From: CAVYUC01 sp963783085 | GTDB lineage: Bacteria; Bacteroidota; Bacteroidia; Bacteroidales; Prolixibacteraceae | Length of the DNA stretch: 64,000 bases | Assembly: GCA_963783085.1 (NCBI GenBank) | Contig: CAWAMJ010000020.1 | Coordinates: 682,001 to 746,000, forward strand | Direction of reading: 5' to 3' | Shown: positions 19,327 to 29,200 of the stretch, piece after piece | Numbering within the stretch: position 1 is the first letter of the stretch | Layout: each line of letters begins with the position of its first letter | Made by a program: the position numbers and the translations under genes | The notes under the pieces: generated by a model | The model's database searches: none | Told to the model about the DNA's origin: nothing | Seen by the model: only the letters and a program-made list of their open reading frames with translations

Positions 19327-19525
19327 AAAAAGCGAAGCGTATAATTTTCGCTAACAGGTGGTTGCGAAACGCTGGTTCCGGTGAAATAATATATTAATGG
19401 CCTTTCTGTACAAGGTTTTTATTGCCCAAGGCTTAAGCCGGGGGATTAATTCTGGAGCATGAAAAACAGACTTTAGCCATTAATCTGCTCCGTAAAGCCT
19501 GAGTTCATTGATTTTCAACTTCTTT

Positions 19526-19560
19526 ACCCCTGACCCCTAAAGAAAGGGGATTTAGGGGTT
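19526..19560. repeat. Nested C-rich/G-rich palindromic repeat
   Basis: The 406-bp gap 19327-19732 after the GH95 gene holds no convincing gene. Its one clear structure is ACCCCTGACCCCTAA followed by GGGGATTTAGGGGT, a nested inverted repeat. It belongs to the same C4TAAC4-type class as the repeat inside the gene at 49766-51292. It could also act as the terminator of the degradation locus. Confidence 0.55.
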
Positions 19561-19732
19561 TTTGACTTTTCGTAGTGGACTCAATACTATAACTTTCATT
19601 GTCAATAAGAAGAATAATTGTGTTCCAACTTATTTTATTAATTAAAATATTTCGCGGACACTGGTGTTTTTCATTACAAACAGCAAACAATTTTTTACTA
19701 ACTTAGAATATGTTTACAATCAATCGTCTGTA

Positions 19733-20059
19733 ATGGCTATAAACTCAACAAAAAACGGGAAGGAGAAACTTTTTGACGAACTCATCGATGTTAAATTGTT
19801 ACACGAACAGAAAGTAAAAGAAATAGAATCTCTTGCGAAAGATTCAAAAGATTATTCTTCTGTGGAAAACCAGTTAATAAAGCTGGATGAAAAAATAAAC
19901 GCCATACAAAAAGCCGTGGCACAATACGGCGACAGTTTCCTTGATGTTTATGATGCCCAATTGCTAAATCCGTTGTCGGAAACTGATGTTATTCATTTAA
20001 GGGAAGAAATTAATAATATAAGGCAACGACTGGAATTGGTTTCCAACCGCGAACCTTAA
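19733..20059 (+). CDS. Small alpha-helical protein of unknown function
   Basis: ATG at 19733 chosen (108 residues); a TTG 69 bp upstream would add a low-complexity N-terminus. Composition is highly charged and helical throughout (KLFDELIDVKLLHEQKVKEIESL ... VIHLREEINNIRQRLELV), consistent with a coiled coil. No signal peptide, membrane segment or recognisable family. It converges on the next gene with 12 bp between stop codons. Confidence 0.6.
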   Translation: MAINSTKNGKEKLFDELIDVKLLHEQKVKEIESLAKDSKDYSSVENQLIKLDEKINAIQKAVAQYGDSFLDVYDAQLLNPLSETDVIHLREEINNIRQRLELVSNREP

Positions 20060-20071
20060 ATCGCCCTTTAT

Positions 20072-20338
20072 CTACTTCTTTTTCAGGCAAAACTTAACAA
20101 ATCCATCAATTAATTCATCGATGTATTCTGCCAGTCCTTCAATTTCAATTAATCCTTCCTGTTGACAGTATTCGTTGGAGGCGTCCAGCAATTCGTTACT
20201 TAAGTTTAGCACTAAAGAAGGCGCTTCATTTGATTTTTTTAGCTGATTAAGTTCAGTTTTTTTGTCTGCTGGCGTGAAAAGTTCCTTGTGCCTGTCCACG
20301 ATCTCGTTCAGCTTTTCCTTTAATTCTTTTTTTACCAT
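20072..20338 (-). CDS. Small helical protein of unknown function
   Basis: 88 residues from an ATG at 20338. Charged, helix-rich (MVKKELKEKLNEIVDRHKELF), ending in a lysine cluster. No signal or membrane segment. Lengthwise and in composition it resembles small nucleoid- or regulator-associated proteins, but no family is recognised. Its 3' end faces the helical protein gene at 19733-20059. Confidence 0.55.
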   Translation of the reverse strand: MVKKELKEKLNEIVDRHKELFTPADKKTELNQLKKSNEAPSLVLNLSNELLDASNEYCQQEGLIEIEGLAEYIDELIDGFVKFCLKKK

Positions 20339-20719
20339 ACCCCACAATTTTTTGACAGTTTCCGCGCAAGATTAATGTTTTGCAAAATTGGCAACAGCGT
20401 GCAATTTATTTATTGCTGCAACACGCTCTCCGCGCGGTTTTGGTTTTGATTTCGGTTTTCAGTTCCTAAGTACACAATTAGTTTTCGTTTTAGTAAAACA
20501 ACTATTTGTAAATCGGGGACTAAAATAAAAAACTTTTTTGTGAAGAAGATGAAAAGCGGTTTTCAGCGATGAAAATTAATATAGGGTAATGATGAAATGA
20601 CAAAATATTTTTGAAGATCAAATGCAGATGATTGTATGCTGCGGGCTTGTGTAATTATCGATGGATTAAATATTTCATAATCAGAAATTTTTGTTCGTTT
20701 ATTTCTGAAATCCTGTCCG
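20339..20719. other. Intergenic stretch with one arm of a long-range inverted repeat
   Basis: About 380 bp without a convincing gene. It is AT-rich and contains AAATCGGGGACTA (20510-20522), whose exact reverse complement lies at 21470-21482. Nothing else is recognised. Confidence 0.4.
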
Positions 20720-21049
20720 ATGCATCGAAACCAGGGAAAAAGTCAAACGATCCCTTTTGGCAAGTTAATGTGCACAAACAACCGCTTATCAGGCTTCCCT
20801 GGCATTTCAATGTATAACTTGTTGTGCATTTCGGGAAAATTTACGGAAAAAACTACCTCGAGAGCTGAATTTTCAACTCTCCTTTTATTTAAAACCGGTA
20901 ATTCCTTAAAGGAAATACCATTCGGGACAATGAGCCTGAATGATTATCTGCAACTGATCAGGAAAACCGAACTGGAAAATAAACCGGTTGCTAAACTTAC
21001 TGTAAAAGAATTTTTTGAACTTAGTTCTTTAACTTTTGTCGAAAATTGA
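20720..21049 (+). CDS. Hypothetical small protein
   Basis: An open frame of 109 residues from ATG 20720. The N-terminal half looks non-coding in composition (rich in Ser, Cys, Asn), while the last 40 residues, from a Met at 20930 (MSLNDYLQLIRKTELENKPV), are amphipathic and gene-like. The true start may therefore be 20930, or the frame may be a remnant. No family recognised. It lies inside the segment bounded by the 13-bp inverted repeat 20510/21482. Confidence 0.35.
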   Translation: MHRNQGKSQTIPFGKLMCTNNRLSGFPGISMYNLLCISGKFTEKTTSRAEFSTLLLFKTGNSLKEIPFGTMSLNDYLQLIRKTELENKPVAKLTVKEFFELSSLTFVEN

Positions 21050-21098
21050 AATCATTTATGCCTATTCTGGATAACAGAGCAGGCATTTTTTTAACTTT

Positions 21099-21338
21099 AT
21101 GGATATGCAACAATCAACTTATGATGAAATTTTAGAAAAACTTAAGTCAGGGCAAACCGTGTACCTGATAAATGAATTCTACAACCGGGTTTTCAAAATT
21201 CCCCCGAATTGGCCTGCAAATTACACAGCTAAGAAAAAAGACGGTGGCGAATATACGATAAAACACAGTACAGACTTGGTATTGGAAACGATGGAAGAAG
21301 CCATTGAGATTACAGAAGAAGAATATATAAGATATTAG
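21099..21338 (+). CDS. Hypothetical small acidic protein
   Basis: 79 residues, or 77 from the second Met. Acidic with an amphipathic C-terminus (LVLETMEEAIEITEEEYIRY). No signal peptide. No family recognised. A hairpin terminator follows at 21410-21437, which supports it being a transcribed gene. Confidence 0.45.
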   Translation: MDMQQSTYDEILEKLKSGQTVYLINEFYNRVFKIPPNWPANYTAKKKDGGEYTIKHSTDLVLETMEEAIEITEEEYIRY

Positions 21339-21409
21339 ACTTAACAGCGGACAAGGCTCTGGCACATGAAACAAGGTGGTGGGATGCGAGTGGCTGACCA
21401 TAAGTCTAT

Positions 21410-21437
21410 AAAGGCAGTATCATTTGGTACTGCCTTT
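21410..21437 (+). terminator. Rho-independent terminator
   Basis: Stem AAAGGCAGTA / TACTGCCTTT with an 8-nt loop followed by T residues and ATTG. It lies downstream of the small gene ending at 21338. Confidence 0.75.
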
Positions 21438-21664
21438 TTATTGAAAAAATAGGGTGTTTTCAGGCCGTTTAGTCCCCGATTTAGTCCCTATACTTCGTAA
21501 GTGATTAATATTCAGTATGGGATATAGAGAGAGGTGTTCTCTAACCCTGTTTTTTGCTGTTTTCAATCCTACATTTTCAGTCAATAACAAAGGAAGCAGA
21601 ATTGCACCCTTTTTTTGTGCCGTTTTTTGGGAATGTGTACCGTATGTGTACCACTTTAAAAACA
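21438..21664. other. Intergenic region beside tRNA-Met, possible integrase remnant
   Basis: The minus strand is open for about 75 codons (ends GTKSGTKRPENTLFFQ), with repeated GT-K motifs that resemble decayed ends of Bacteroidota tyrosine recombinases that sit beside tRNA genes. No catalytic recombinase motif is present, so this is a weak suggestion. It contains the second arm (21470-21482) of the 13-bp inverted repeat. Confidence 0.25.
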
Positions 21665-21697
21665 AAAAACCTGCAAACTATTAATTTGCAGGTTTTT
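21665..21697 (-). terminator. Terminator downstream of tRNA-Met (symmetrical)
   Basis: Perfect 13-bp stem AAAAACCTGCAAA / TTTGCAGGTTTTT with a 7-nt loop. It lies 16 bp past the 3' end of the minus-strand tRNA. The A/T flanks let it work in either direction. Confidence 0.8.
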
Positions 21698-21712
21698 AAG
21701 TGGTTCTAAATG

Positions 21713-21785
<73 letters not shown>

Positions 21786-21833
21786 ATATATTTTTAATAT
21801 TTTATTTCAATGAATTCCGTCTCAAACGGGTTG

Positions 21834-21865
21834 CAAATATAATTACTTTTTTCAAAAATGCAAAA
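21834..21865 (-). promoter_or_regulatory. Bacteroidota-type promoter for tRNA-fMet
   Basis: On the minus strand, TTTTG followed 19 bp later by TATATTTG matches the Bacteroidota -33/-7 consensus (TTTG and TAnnTTTG). It lies about 50 bp upstream of the tRNA 5' end. Confidence 0.55.
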
Positions 21866-21975
21866 TCATTCATTTTTTCTGTTAATTTCGGTCGATATTT
21901 TTTATACTTGTTACCTGAAACTGTCAGAAACAGTACATTTTTAATTTTATCATTGATAATCTAAACCAATGTATC

Positions 21976-23316
21976 ATGAATAAGAATCAATCGAGAAGAA
22001 AATTTATCAAGAATTCAGCAGCAGCGGCTGCAATGATGTCTGTTCCAACCATTATTCCTGCTCATGCTTTTGGCGCCAACGACCGCATTAACGCTGCGGT
22101 TTTAGGTGTTCATGGACGAGGGAAAAGCCATATCCAGGGATTTATGGCACAGGATAACGTAGAGATTATGACATTGTGTGACCCGGACATGAATGTATTA
22201 AAGGAACGGCAAAAGGAATTTAAAGACAAGTACAATAAGGAGGTTGCCCTGGAACAGGATCTCCGCCGGGTGATGGACAACAAAGACATCGATGTAATAA
22301 GCATTGCAACTCCCAATCACTGGCATGCGCTGGCAGTTATCTGGGCGTGCCAGGCTGGAAAAGATGCCTATGTCGAAAAACCAGGTTCTCACAATATCTG
22401 GGAAGGCCGGAAAATGGTTGAAGCAGCGCAGAAGTACGACCGGATTGTTCAACACGGTGTACAATTACGCAGCTCTCCCGCAGTTAACGAAGCCATTCAA
22501 TTGATGCGCGACGGTTATATTGGCCGTGTTTATATGTCGCGCGGTCTGGTTTTCCGCTGGAGGCCGAGCATTGGCAACAAAGGATTTGAACCGGTACCGG
22601 CAGGCCTCGATTACGACTTGTGGACCGGACCCGCATCAAAGCGTCCGTTTTCCCGTAACCTGGTTCATTACAACTGGCACTGGCACTGGGATTACGGCAA
22701 TGGCGATGTAGGTAACCAGGGAATTCATGAAACCGATTTATGCATGTGGGGACTCGATGTAGGATTGCCAACCAAAATTACTTCCATGGGTGGAAAATTC
22801 CTTTGGGACGATGCAAAAGAAGTTCCGGAAGTTCTTACATCGATTTACCATTATCCGGAAGAAGACAAAATAATTCAGTTTGAAGTGCGGCCGTGGTGTA
22901 CCAACGAAGAACAGGGAGTTACCGTAGGCAATATTTTTTACGGCGATAAAGGAATTCTCGTGGTTGACGGTTACAATAAATATAAAACATATCTGGGCCA
23001 AAACCGCGAACCCGGAAAATCCGGCGATGACGGTGAAAACGCCGGTACGGGAATGGACAGGGGCGCCGGTGGTACCGACGGACACTTTGCCAATTTTATT
23101 GAAGCGGTTCGGAAACACGATAAAACCATTCTAAATGGACCGGTTGAAACTGCTCATCTGGCATCAGGTTTGGCACATCTCGGAAATATTGCTTACCGTT
23201 TGGGACGCGTGCTTACTTTCGATCCGGATGCAGAACGGTTTGTAAACGATCCGGACGCTGATAACATGCTTACGCGGAATTACCGCCCGCCGTTTGTGGT
23301 TCCCGAAAAAGTATGA
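21976..23316 (+). CDS. Gfo/Idh/MocA family oxidoreductase, Tat-exported
   Basis: 446 residues. The N-terminus has a twin-arginine signal (SRRKFIKNSAAAAAMMSVP, cleavage near AHA). The Rossmann fold follows (RINAAVLGVHGRGKSHIQG, about 36-54), then the conserved EKPGSHN motif (Lys near 135) and the C-terminal alpha/beta domain with HWHWDYGNGDVGNQGIHETD. Family members are NAD(P)-dependent dehydrogenases acting on sugars or inositols; exported ones are frequent in Bacteroidota beside carbohydrate loci, and some are now known glycosidases using bound NAD. The monocistronic gene ends in a terminator at 23335. Substrate unknown. Confidence 0.87.
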   Translation: MNKNQSRRKFIKNSAAAAAMMSVPTIIPAHAFGANDRINAAVLGVHGRGKSHIQGFMAQDNVEIMTLCDPDMNVLKERQKEFKDKYNKEVALEQDLRRVMDNKDIDVISIATPNHWHALAVIWACQAGKDAYVEKPGSHNIWEGRKMVEAAQKYDRIVQHGVQLRSSPAVNEAIQLMRDGYIGRVYMSRGLVFRWRPSIGNKGFEPVPAGLDYDLWTGPASKRPFSRNLVHYNWHWHWDYGNGDVGNQGIHETDLCMWGLDVGLPTKITSMGGKFLWDDAKEVPEVLTSIYHYPEEDKIIQFEVRPWCTNEEQGVTVGNIFYGDKGILVVDGYNKYKTYLGQNREPGKSGDDGENAGTGMDRGAGGTDGHFANFIEAVRKHDKTILNGPVETAHLASGLAHLGNIAYRLGRVLTFDPDAERFVNDPDADNMLTRNYRPPFVVPEKV

Positions 23317-23334
23317 TTTTCTATAGGATACAGA

Positions 23335-23368
23335 AAATGCTCCGCTTCAATTGCGGGGCATTTTTTTT
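23335..23368 (+). terminator. Rho-independent terminator
   Basis: Stem AAATGCTCCGC / GCGGGGCATTT (one T-G pair), 7-nt loop, followed by a run of T. It ends the oxidoreductase transcript 18 bp after its stop codon. Confidence 0.85.
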
Positions 23369-23388
23369 AACTCTTGTGAGGCAGGAAA

Positions 23389-24168
23389 CTAAAGGAGGTT
23401 TTCGTTTGATTTGTCATTTGCCTTTTTCATCTGTGCATATAATTTATTGGCAAATATAAAATCGTTTAAACTTTTATTCGCGGAATTCAGGATTTCATCT
23501 TTTGATCCCGTCCAGGCTACTTCTCCTTTACTGATGAGTAATACCGATTCTCCAATTTCGATCACGGAATTCATGTCGTGCGTATTAATCAGTGTGGTCA
23601 TCTGAAACTCTTTGGTCAGGGCCTGAATGAGCCGGTCGATAACTGTAGAAGTTTCCGGATCGAGGCCGGAATTAGGTTCGTCGCAAAACAGGTATTTCGG
23701 ATTTAAGGCGATTGCCCGGGCGATCGCAACCCTTTTCTGCATTCCGCCGCTTATTTCGCTGGGGTAAAGTTTATACGCCGGTTTTTCGATGTTTACATGA
23801 TCGAGGCAAAATTCAACGCGGCCCTGTTTTTCCTTTGGCGACATTTTCGTAAACATATCCAGCGGAAACCGCACGTTTGCCTGAACGGATAAACTGTCGA
23901 ACAGTGCCCCGCCCTGAAAAACCATTCCGATTTCCCTTCGCATAGTTTTCCTTTCCCTATCGCCGATAGCCAGAAAATTGGTGTCGTCATACCAAATTTC
24001 ACCTTTGTCAATATTATACAATCCGAGAATAGATTTTAAAAGCACTGTTTTTCCCGAGCCACTCCTTCCGATAATCAGGTTTGTTTTTCCCTTTTCGAAA
24101 CGGGTAGTGATATTTTTTAGCACTTCAGAACCGTCGAATGATTTATATAAATTTTTTACTTGAATCAT
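23389..24168 (-). CDS. mlaF: ABC transporter ATP-binding protein, MlaF-like
   Basis: 259 residues. Walker A GRSGSGKT, signature SGGMQKRVAIARAIA and Walker B YLFCDEPNSGLDP are present. The GMQKR form of the signature and the partner gene are typical of MCE/Mla-type phospholipid transport ATPases that keep outer-membrane lipid asymmetry. The gene overlaps the permease gene by 4 bp and is translated after it. No MCE-domain (MlaD) gene follows, although in many Bacteroidota it directly follows mlaEF. The ATPase acts on the cytoplasmic face of the inner membrane. Confidence 0.88.
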   Translation of the reverse strand: MIQVKNLYKSFDGSEVLKNITTRFEKGKTNLIIGRSGSGKTVLLKSILGLYNIDKGEIWYDDTNFLAIGDRERKTMRREIGMVFQGGALFDSLSVQANVRFPLDMFTKMSPKEKQGRVEFCLDHVNIEKPAYKLYPSEISGGMQKRVAIARAIALNPKYLFCDEPNSGLDPETSTVIDRLIQALTKEFQMTTLINTHDMNSVIEIGESVLLISKGEVAWTGSKDEILNSANKSLNDFIFANKLYAQMKKANDKSNENLL

Positions 24169-24905
24169 GTAAGCAATAACCGGGTTAAAATTAAATCGAA
24201 GAACAAAATTAAAACATTGGTGTAAACGACCGCTTTTGTGCTTGCATTTCCTACTTCGAGTGCGCCACCTTTAACATAGTACCCGAAATAAGCCGGGACT
24301 GAAGCCACCAAAAATCCAAAAACCAATGATTTAATAATTGAAAATGTAACGTAATACGGGTAAAATAAATACCGTATTCCTTCCAAAAATTCAGGAATTG
24401 TTATAACACCGGCAATCGGCCCGGTTACCAATCCGCCGAGAATTCCGAAAAACACACTGATAATATACAGAAATGGAAAAATAAAAACCACCGCCACGAT
24501 TTTGGGCAAAATTAAGTAACTGGCGGAATTTACGCCCATGATTTCCAGGGAATCAATTTGTTCTGTCACACGCATCGTTCCTATTTCCGAGGTAATGTTC
24601 GAACCGATTTTGCCTGCCATAATCAATGCAAGCATGGTCGATGAAAATTCGAGAATAAGCGTGTCGCGGGTTCCCAAACCAATTAATGTTGTGGGATACA
24701 ATGGATTTGCCAGTGAATACGCAAACTGGATGGTCATAATACCGCCGATAAAAATAGAAATCATAATTACAATCCAAACTGAATTTACACCCAGCGAATC
24801 TATTTCATGGAAAAGTTGCCGAACGTACATTTTATGTTTCTCCGGGCGTGCAAGAACGTGTTTCAGCATCATAAAATACTGGCCAATGTGAAAGAAAAAA
24901 CTCAT
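24165..24905 (-). CDS. mlaE: MlaE family ABC transporter permease
   Basis: 246 residues, five to six membrane segments. The MlaE signature region is seen in ALIMAGKIGSNITSEIGTMRV and EQIDSLEIMGVNSASYLILPK, the latter matching the conserved DALxxMGxxPxxYLVxPR-like motif. It is the membrane part of the MCE phospholipid transport system with the ATPase encoded just downstream. Start ATG at 24905; no better internal start. Confidence 0.9.
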   Translation of the reverse strand: MSFFFHIGQYFMMLKHVLARPEKHKMYVRQLFHEIDSLGVNSVWIVIMISIFIGGIMTIQFAYSLANPLYPTTLIGLGTRDTLILEFSSTMLALIMAGKIGSNITSEIGTMRVTEQIDSLEIMGVNSASYLILPKIVAVVFIFPFLYIISVFFGILGGLVTGPIAGVITIPEFLEGIRYLFYPYYVTFSIIKSLVFGFLVASVPAYFGYYVKGGALEVGNASTKAVVYTNVLILFFDLILTRLLLT

Positions 24906-25046
24906 TTCAAAATTTTATTTAGCGTTACAAGATGAAAGTTAAAATTACAATATAATTGGTTGATTTGATATTTTACAAACAAGAATCATTTTACAAACTA
25001 ATTTTAAATTCGCCCTTTATTTTCAGTAAAACTTTATTATTTTCGA

Positions 25047-25054
25047 TATTTTTG
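25047..25054 (+). promoter_or_regulatory. -7 promoter box of manC
   Basis: TATTTTTG matches TAnnTTTG and lies 25 bp before the manC ATG. No clear -33 TTTG is seen at the usual distance. Confidence 0.4.
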
Positions 25055-25078
25055 CGCGCTAAAATTAAAGAAAATCAA

Positions 25079-26167
25079 ATGGATAACAATTATTGTATTA
25101 TTATGGCCGGCGGTGTAGGGAGTAGATTTTGGCCGCTGAGCCGCCAATCGAAGCCTAAACAATTCCTTGATATACTCGGTACGGGAAAAACATTGATTCG
25201 GCAGACATTCGAACGGTTTGCCAAATTTATTCCGGAAAATAATATAATGGTTGTTACCAGCATTAAGTACAGGGATTTGGTAAAAGAACAACTGCCCGAA
25301 CTGAGCGATAACCAGATATTGCTCGAGCCGCTCCGGCGAAACACGGCGCCTTGTGTGGCTTATGCTGCACATAAAATTAAAAGTGTAAATCCGAATGCAA
25401 ACCTGGTGGTTGCGCCCTCCGATCATGTTATTTTCAAAGAAGAAGAATTTATCAGGCAAATAAAAAACGGGCTTGAGTTTGTAAAAGAAAATGACGCGCT
25501 TCTAACCCTCGGGATCAAGCCGAACAGACCGGAAGCCGCTTATGGTTATATTCAGGTGGATTCGAAAGTGGATTTTAACGGACTCGACAACCTGCATAAA
25601 GTGAAAACATTCACAGAAAAGCCTGAGCTTGAAATGGCTAAAGTTTTTGTTGAAAGCGGTGAGTTTTTTTGGAATTCAGGGATTTTTCTGTGGTCGCTTT
25701 CTTCCATTCTAAAAGCGCTGGACATCCATCTCAACGATATCTCGGTGTTGTTTGAAAACGGGCATAAACTATACAATACGGAAGATGAAGTTTACTTTCT
25801 GAACAAAACATATTCTGAATGTAAGGGGATTTCAATTGATTACGGCATTATGGAAAAAGCGCAAAACGTATACGTTCTTACCGCTGATTTCGATTGGAGC
25901 GACCTTGGAACATGGGGTTCGCTGTACGATAACAAGGAAAAAGGCGAAGAAGGAAACGTTATTGACGGTGAAAACGTGTTGTTGTATGACACCAAAAATT
26001 GCATTGTAAACATCGATGGTGAAAAAGTGGCGGTTTTGCAGGGGCTCGATGGTTATATCGTTGCCGAATCGAACGATGCTTTAATGATTTGCAAAAGAGA
26101 AGACGAACAGCAGATAAAACAGTTTGTAATTGATGTAAGGATAAAAAAAGACGAATCGCTGGTATAG
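25079..26167 (+). CDS. manC: Mannose-1-phosphate guanylyltransferase
   Basis: The ATG at 25079 is chosen because homologues start at MDNNYCIIMAGGVGSRFWP; the longer frame from 24956 adds an untypical N-terminus that spans the promoter. 362 residues, single nucleotidyltransferase domain: the GTP-binding signature GGVGSRFWPLSRQSKPKQFL, then VVAPSDHVI, FTEKPELEMA, FFWNSGIFLW and DFDWSDLGTWGSL. It makes GDP-mannose from GTP and mannose-1-phosphate. The C-terminal isomerase domain of bifunctional ManC/AlgA is absent. It is a single-gene transcript with a strong terminator. Confidence 0.92.
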   Translation: MDNNYCIIMAGGVGSRFWPLSRQSKPKQFLDILGTGKTLIRQTFERFAKFIPENNIMVVTSIKYRDLVKEQLPELSDNQILLEPLRRNTAPCVAYAAHKIKSVNPNANLVVAPSDHVIFKEEEFIRQIKNGLEFVKENDALLTLGIKPNRPEAAYGYIQVDSKVDFNGLDNLHKVKTFTEKPELEMAKVFVESGEFFWNSGIFLWSLSSILKALDIHLNDISVLFENGHKLYNTEDEVYFLNKTYSECKGISIDYGIMEKAQNVYVLTADFDWSDLGTWGSLYDNKEKGEEGNVIDGENVLLYDTKNCIVNIDGEKVAVLQGLDGYIVAESNDALMICKREDEQQIKQFVIDVRIKKDESLV

Positions 26168-26185
26168 GCAAATCGCTGATTTAAA

Positions 26186-26227
26186 AAAAAGAGGCAGGTG
26201 AACTATTAACCACTGCCTCTTTTTTTA
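26186..26227. terminator. Bidirectional terminator between manC and efflux operon
   Basis: Stem GAGGCAG / CTGCCTC extended by inner TG/CA pairs, flanked by A8 on the left and T7 on the right, so it can serve both converging transcripts. Confidence 0.85.
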
Positions 26228-26238
26228 TGCATTTCAGT

Positions 26239-29200
26239 TTAGTATTTCCTGATATCATTTTCACTTTTTACCGGAAGATCAACCTCCTGTAATTTTCCCG
26301 TCCATTTTTTTATTTTGTAATTAATTCTGATGGTAATCATGTACATTACCGGCGAAATCAGCAGGGTCAGGAAAGTTGCGAATGTTAAACCGAAAATAAC
26401 CGTCCACGACATCGGTCCCCAAAAAGCTACACTTTCACCGCCCACTGAAAACTGCGGATCGAATTTCGAATAGAGGGTAAGGAAATTAAAATTCAGTCCG
26501 ACCGCTAGCGGCAGTAATCCCAAAACCGTTGTTATTGCGGTAAGAAGCACGGGGCGCAAACGGGTGTGGCCGGCTTCAACCAAAGCTTCAATTTGTTCTT
26601 TTCGCGGCAGGAATGCATTTTCAGGATATCCCAGTTCCGCCTTTTTTCGCGCACGGGTCAAATCGATGTAATCGATAAGCACAATCCCATTGTTTACCAC
26701 AATTCCGGCCAGTGAAATGATTCCAATACCGGTCATGATAATTACAAATTCCATGTGGAAAATTCCTAATCCGAGAAATACCCCGATGGTACTGAAGATT
26801 ACCGTTGCAATAATAATCAGCGGCCGTATCAGCGAATTAAACTGCGTCACCATAATAATCATGATTAACGCAATGGCAATCAGCAGTGCAAATACCAGGA
26901 AATCCATACTTTCGGCCTGTTCCTGTTGCTCGCCGGTGAATTTATAGGAATATCCCTGCGGCATATCATAATCGCGAAGCAACTGCCTGATGCGGGCATT
27001 TATTTCGTTGGCGTTATAACCTTCAACCACCTGCGATGAAATTGTAATAACGCGCTTATTGTCCACGCGGCTCACTTTGTCGTAAGTAGTAGCATACTGA
27101 AAGTCAGCCACTGATGAAATCGGAATGCTGTTCCCATTCACCAGTATTTTCTGGTTCATAAGCGTTGAAACATCATTCCGGTATTCATCAGCCAAGCGAA
27201 TCGTAATGTCATATTCATCTTCGCCGTCTTTAAATTTACTGGCTTCAAGTCCATAAACCGAATTTCGGAAAGCTGCTGCCACTTCCTGCGTCGAAAGTTC
27301 ATAAAGCCGCGCTTTTTCACGATCGACATCCACCAGCATCTCCGGCTGATTGGCATTAATGTTTAACTTCAATTCATCGATACCCGGAATGTTGTCGTCT
27401 GCAATAATTTGTACAAAATCACCCGTAATTTTTATCAACTGGTTAAATTCATCTCCCGAAACTTCGATGTTAACAGGCGCTCCGGTCGGCGGGCCATTTT
27501 GGTCTTTTTCAACATAAATTTTAGCCCCTACAAAACCATCGAGATTTTGCGTGAGTTGCTGCATAATTTCACTGGTATTCACGCCTCCTCTCTGATCGTA
27601 TTCCACAAACGAAATGGAGGTTAGTGATTTATTCGGACTGGCTTCGTTGTCAAACATTCCTCCTTTGCCAACTCCCACCGTAGTTGTAACTGATTTCACA
27701 ATGTTGTTGATCGGGTCCAGCGTTTTTTTAATAATGCCTTCAACCCTTCCCGAAACTTCGTCAGTTTTATCCAGTGAAGTACCCAGCGGAAGTTCCATGG
27801 TTACATAAATGGTCTGCGGTGCGGTTTCCGGAAAAAAGACGGTTTTTGGCTGGCTTCCGAAGTAAAACATGGTCGACAGGATCAGCAATGCCACTGTTCC
27901 TCCGAAATAAATGTAGGGCCACGGGCCAGATAACGCATGGCGCAACTGGCGGGTGTAAATATTTTCGAGCCACACCAGGAACCTGGTTTGAAACCAGCGT
28001 GCCAGCGGGCGGAGCAAAATCAGGTTTAAAACCATAATCAATGCCACAGTTGCCAGTAAATTTCCAAACAGGTAAATTCGCGCCAGGTAAAACAGAACGG
28101 CAATCACTGCAAAAATACCGGCATTCTTCAACGTTTTTCTTTTCCTGGCTTTAACGCTGATGTCATCAATTCTCATGAAATTCGCGATGAATGGCGGATT
28201 CAGTATTAAGGCAACAAAGAGCGACGAAGCCAGAACCACGATCAGCGTTTTGGGCAAAATGCTCATGAACTGGCCAATCACCCCCTGCCAGGCAAGCAGG
28301 GGGAAAAAAGCTGCAAGCGTAGTAAGGGTGGAGGAAATAATCGGAAAGGCAATTTCGCTTACCCCGCGTTTGGTGGCATCCATCAAACTGTAGCCGTGAC
28401 TATATAGCCGGTACACGTTTTCTACAACAACAATGGCGTTGTCAACCAGCATGCCAAGCGCCAGAATTAGTGCATACAACACCATTGAGTTCAGTGTAAT
28501 TCCACTTTGCTGAAGAATAACAAATGACAGAAACATCGATAACGGAATGGCCAATCCGGCAAACAATGCATTCCTGAACCCAAGGAACAGGAATAAAATA
28601 AATGTCACCAGAATCATCCCTAAAATGATACTGTTCTCGAGGTTCATTATGGTATCTTCAATATAAGTAGTGGTGTCGTCGGTTACAATTACATCGAGCG
28701 ATTCCGGAATCTGGCGGTTGTCTTTCATCTGCTGAATGGAATTGATAACTTTTGAAGAGGCATCGAGAATATTCTCGCCCGATTTTTTGGTGATGGAAAG
28801 CGTGACCACCGGTTTATTGTTCAACCGCGCAATGGTCGATCTTTCTTTGTACCCGTCAACAACAGTGGCTACGTCGCGGATGTAAACCGGTTTCCCCTGG
28901 TTCATTTTTATGATTGTGTTGGCAATCTGATTGATATTTTTATAATCGGCTACTGTTCGAATGACCCTTCGCGTTTGGTCGGCGTTGAATTCGCCGGCGC
29001 CCATGGTTACATTTTCCATTCGAACGGCGGTTGCAATGTCATCGAAAGTAAGCCGGACTGCATCAAGTTTATGGGGATCTACATTTATCTGGATTTCACG
29101 TTCTTCGATTCCCCGGATATTCGCCTCTGAAACTTCTTTGAAACTTTCAAACTCCTCCTGCATATCTTCGGCGAATTCTTTTAATTCGCGCATGCTGAAA

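Noticed and set aside
21438..21665. Minus-strand frame as an intact integrase
   Set aside because: It has about 75 residues and none of the tyrosine recombinase catalytic residues.
24956..25078. 41-residue extension of ManC
   Set aside because: Homologues begin at the Met at 25079, and the extension covers a -7 promoter box.
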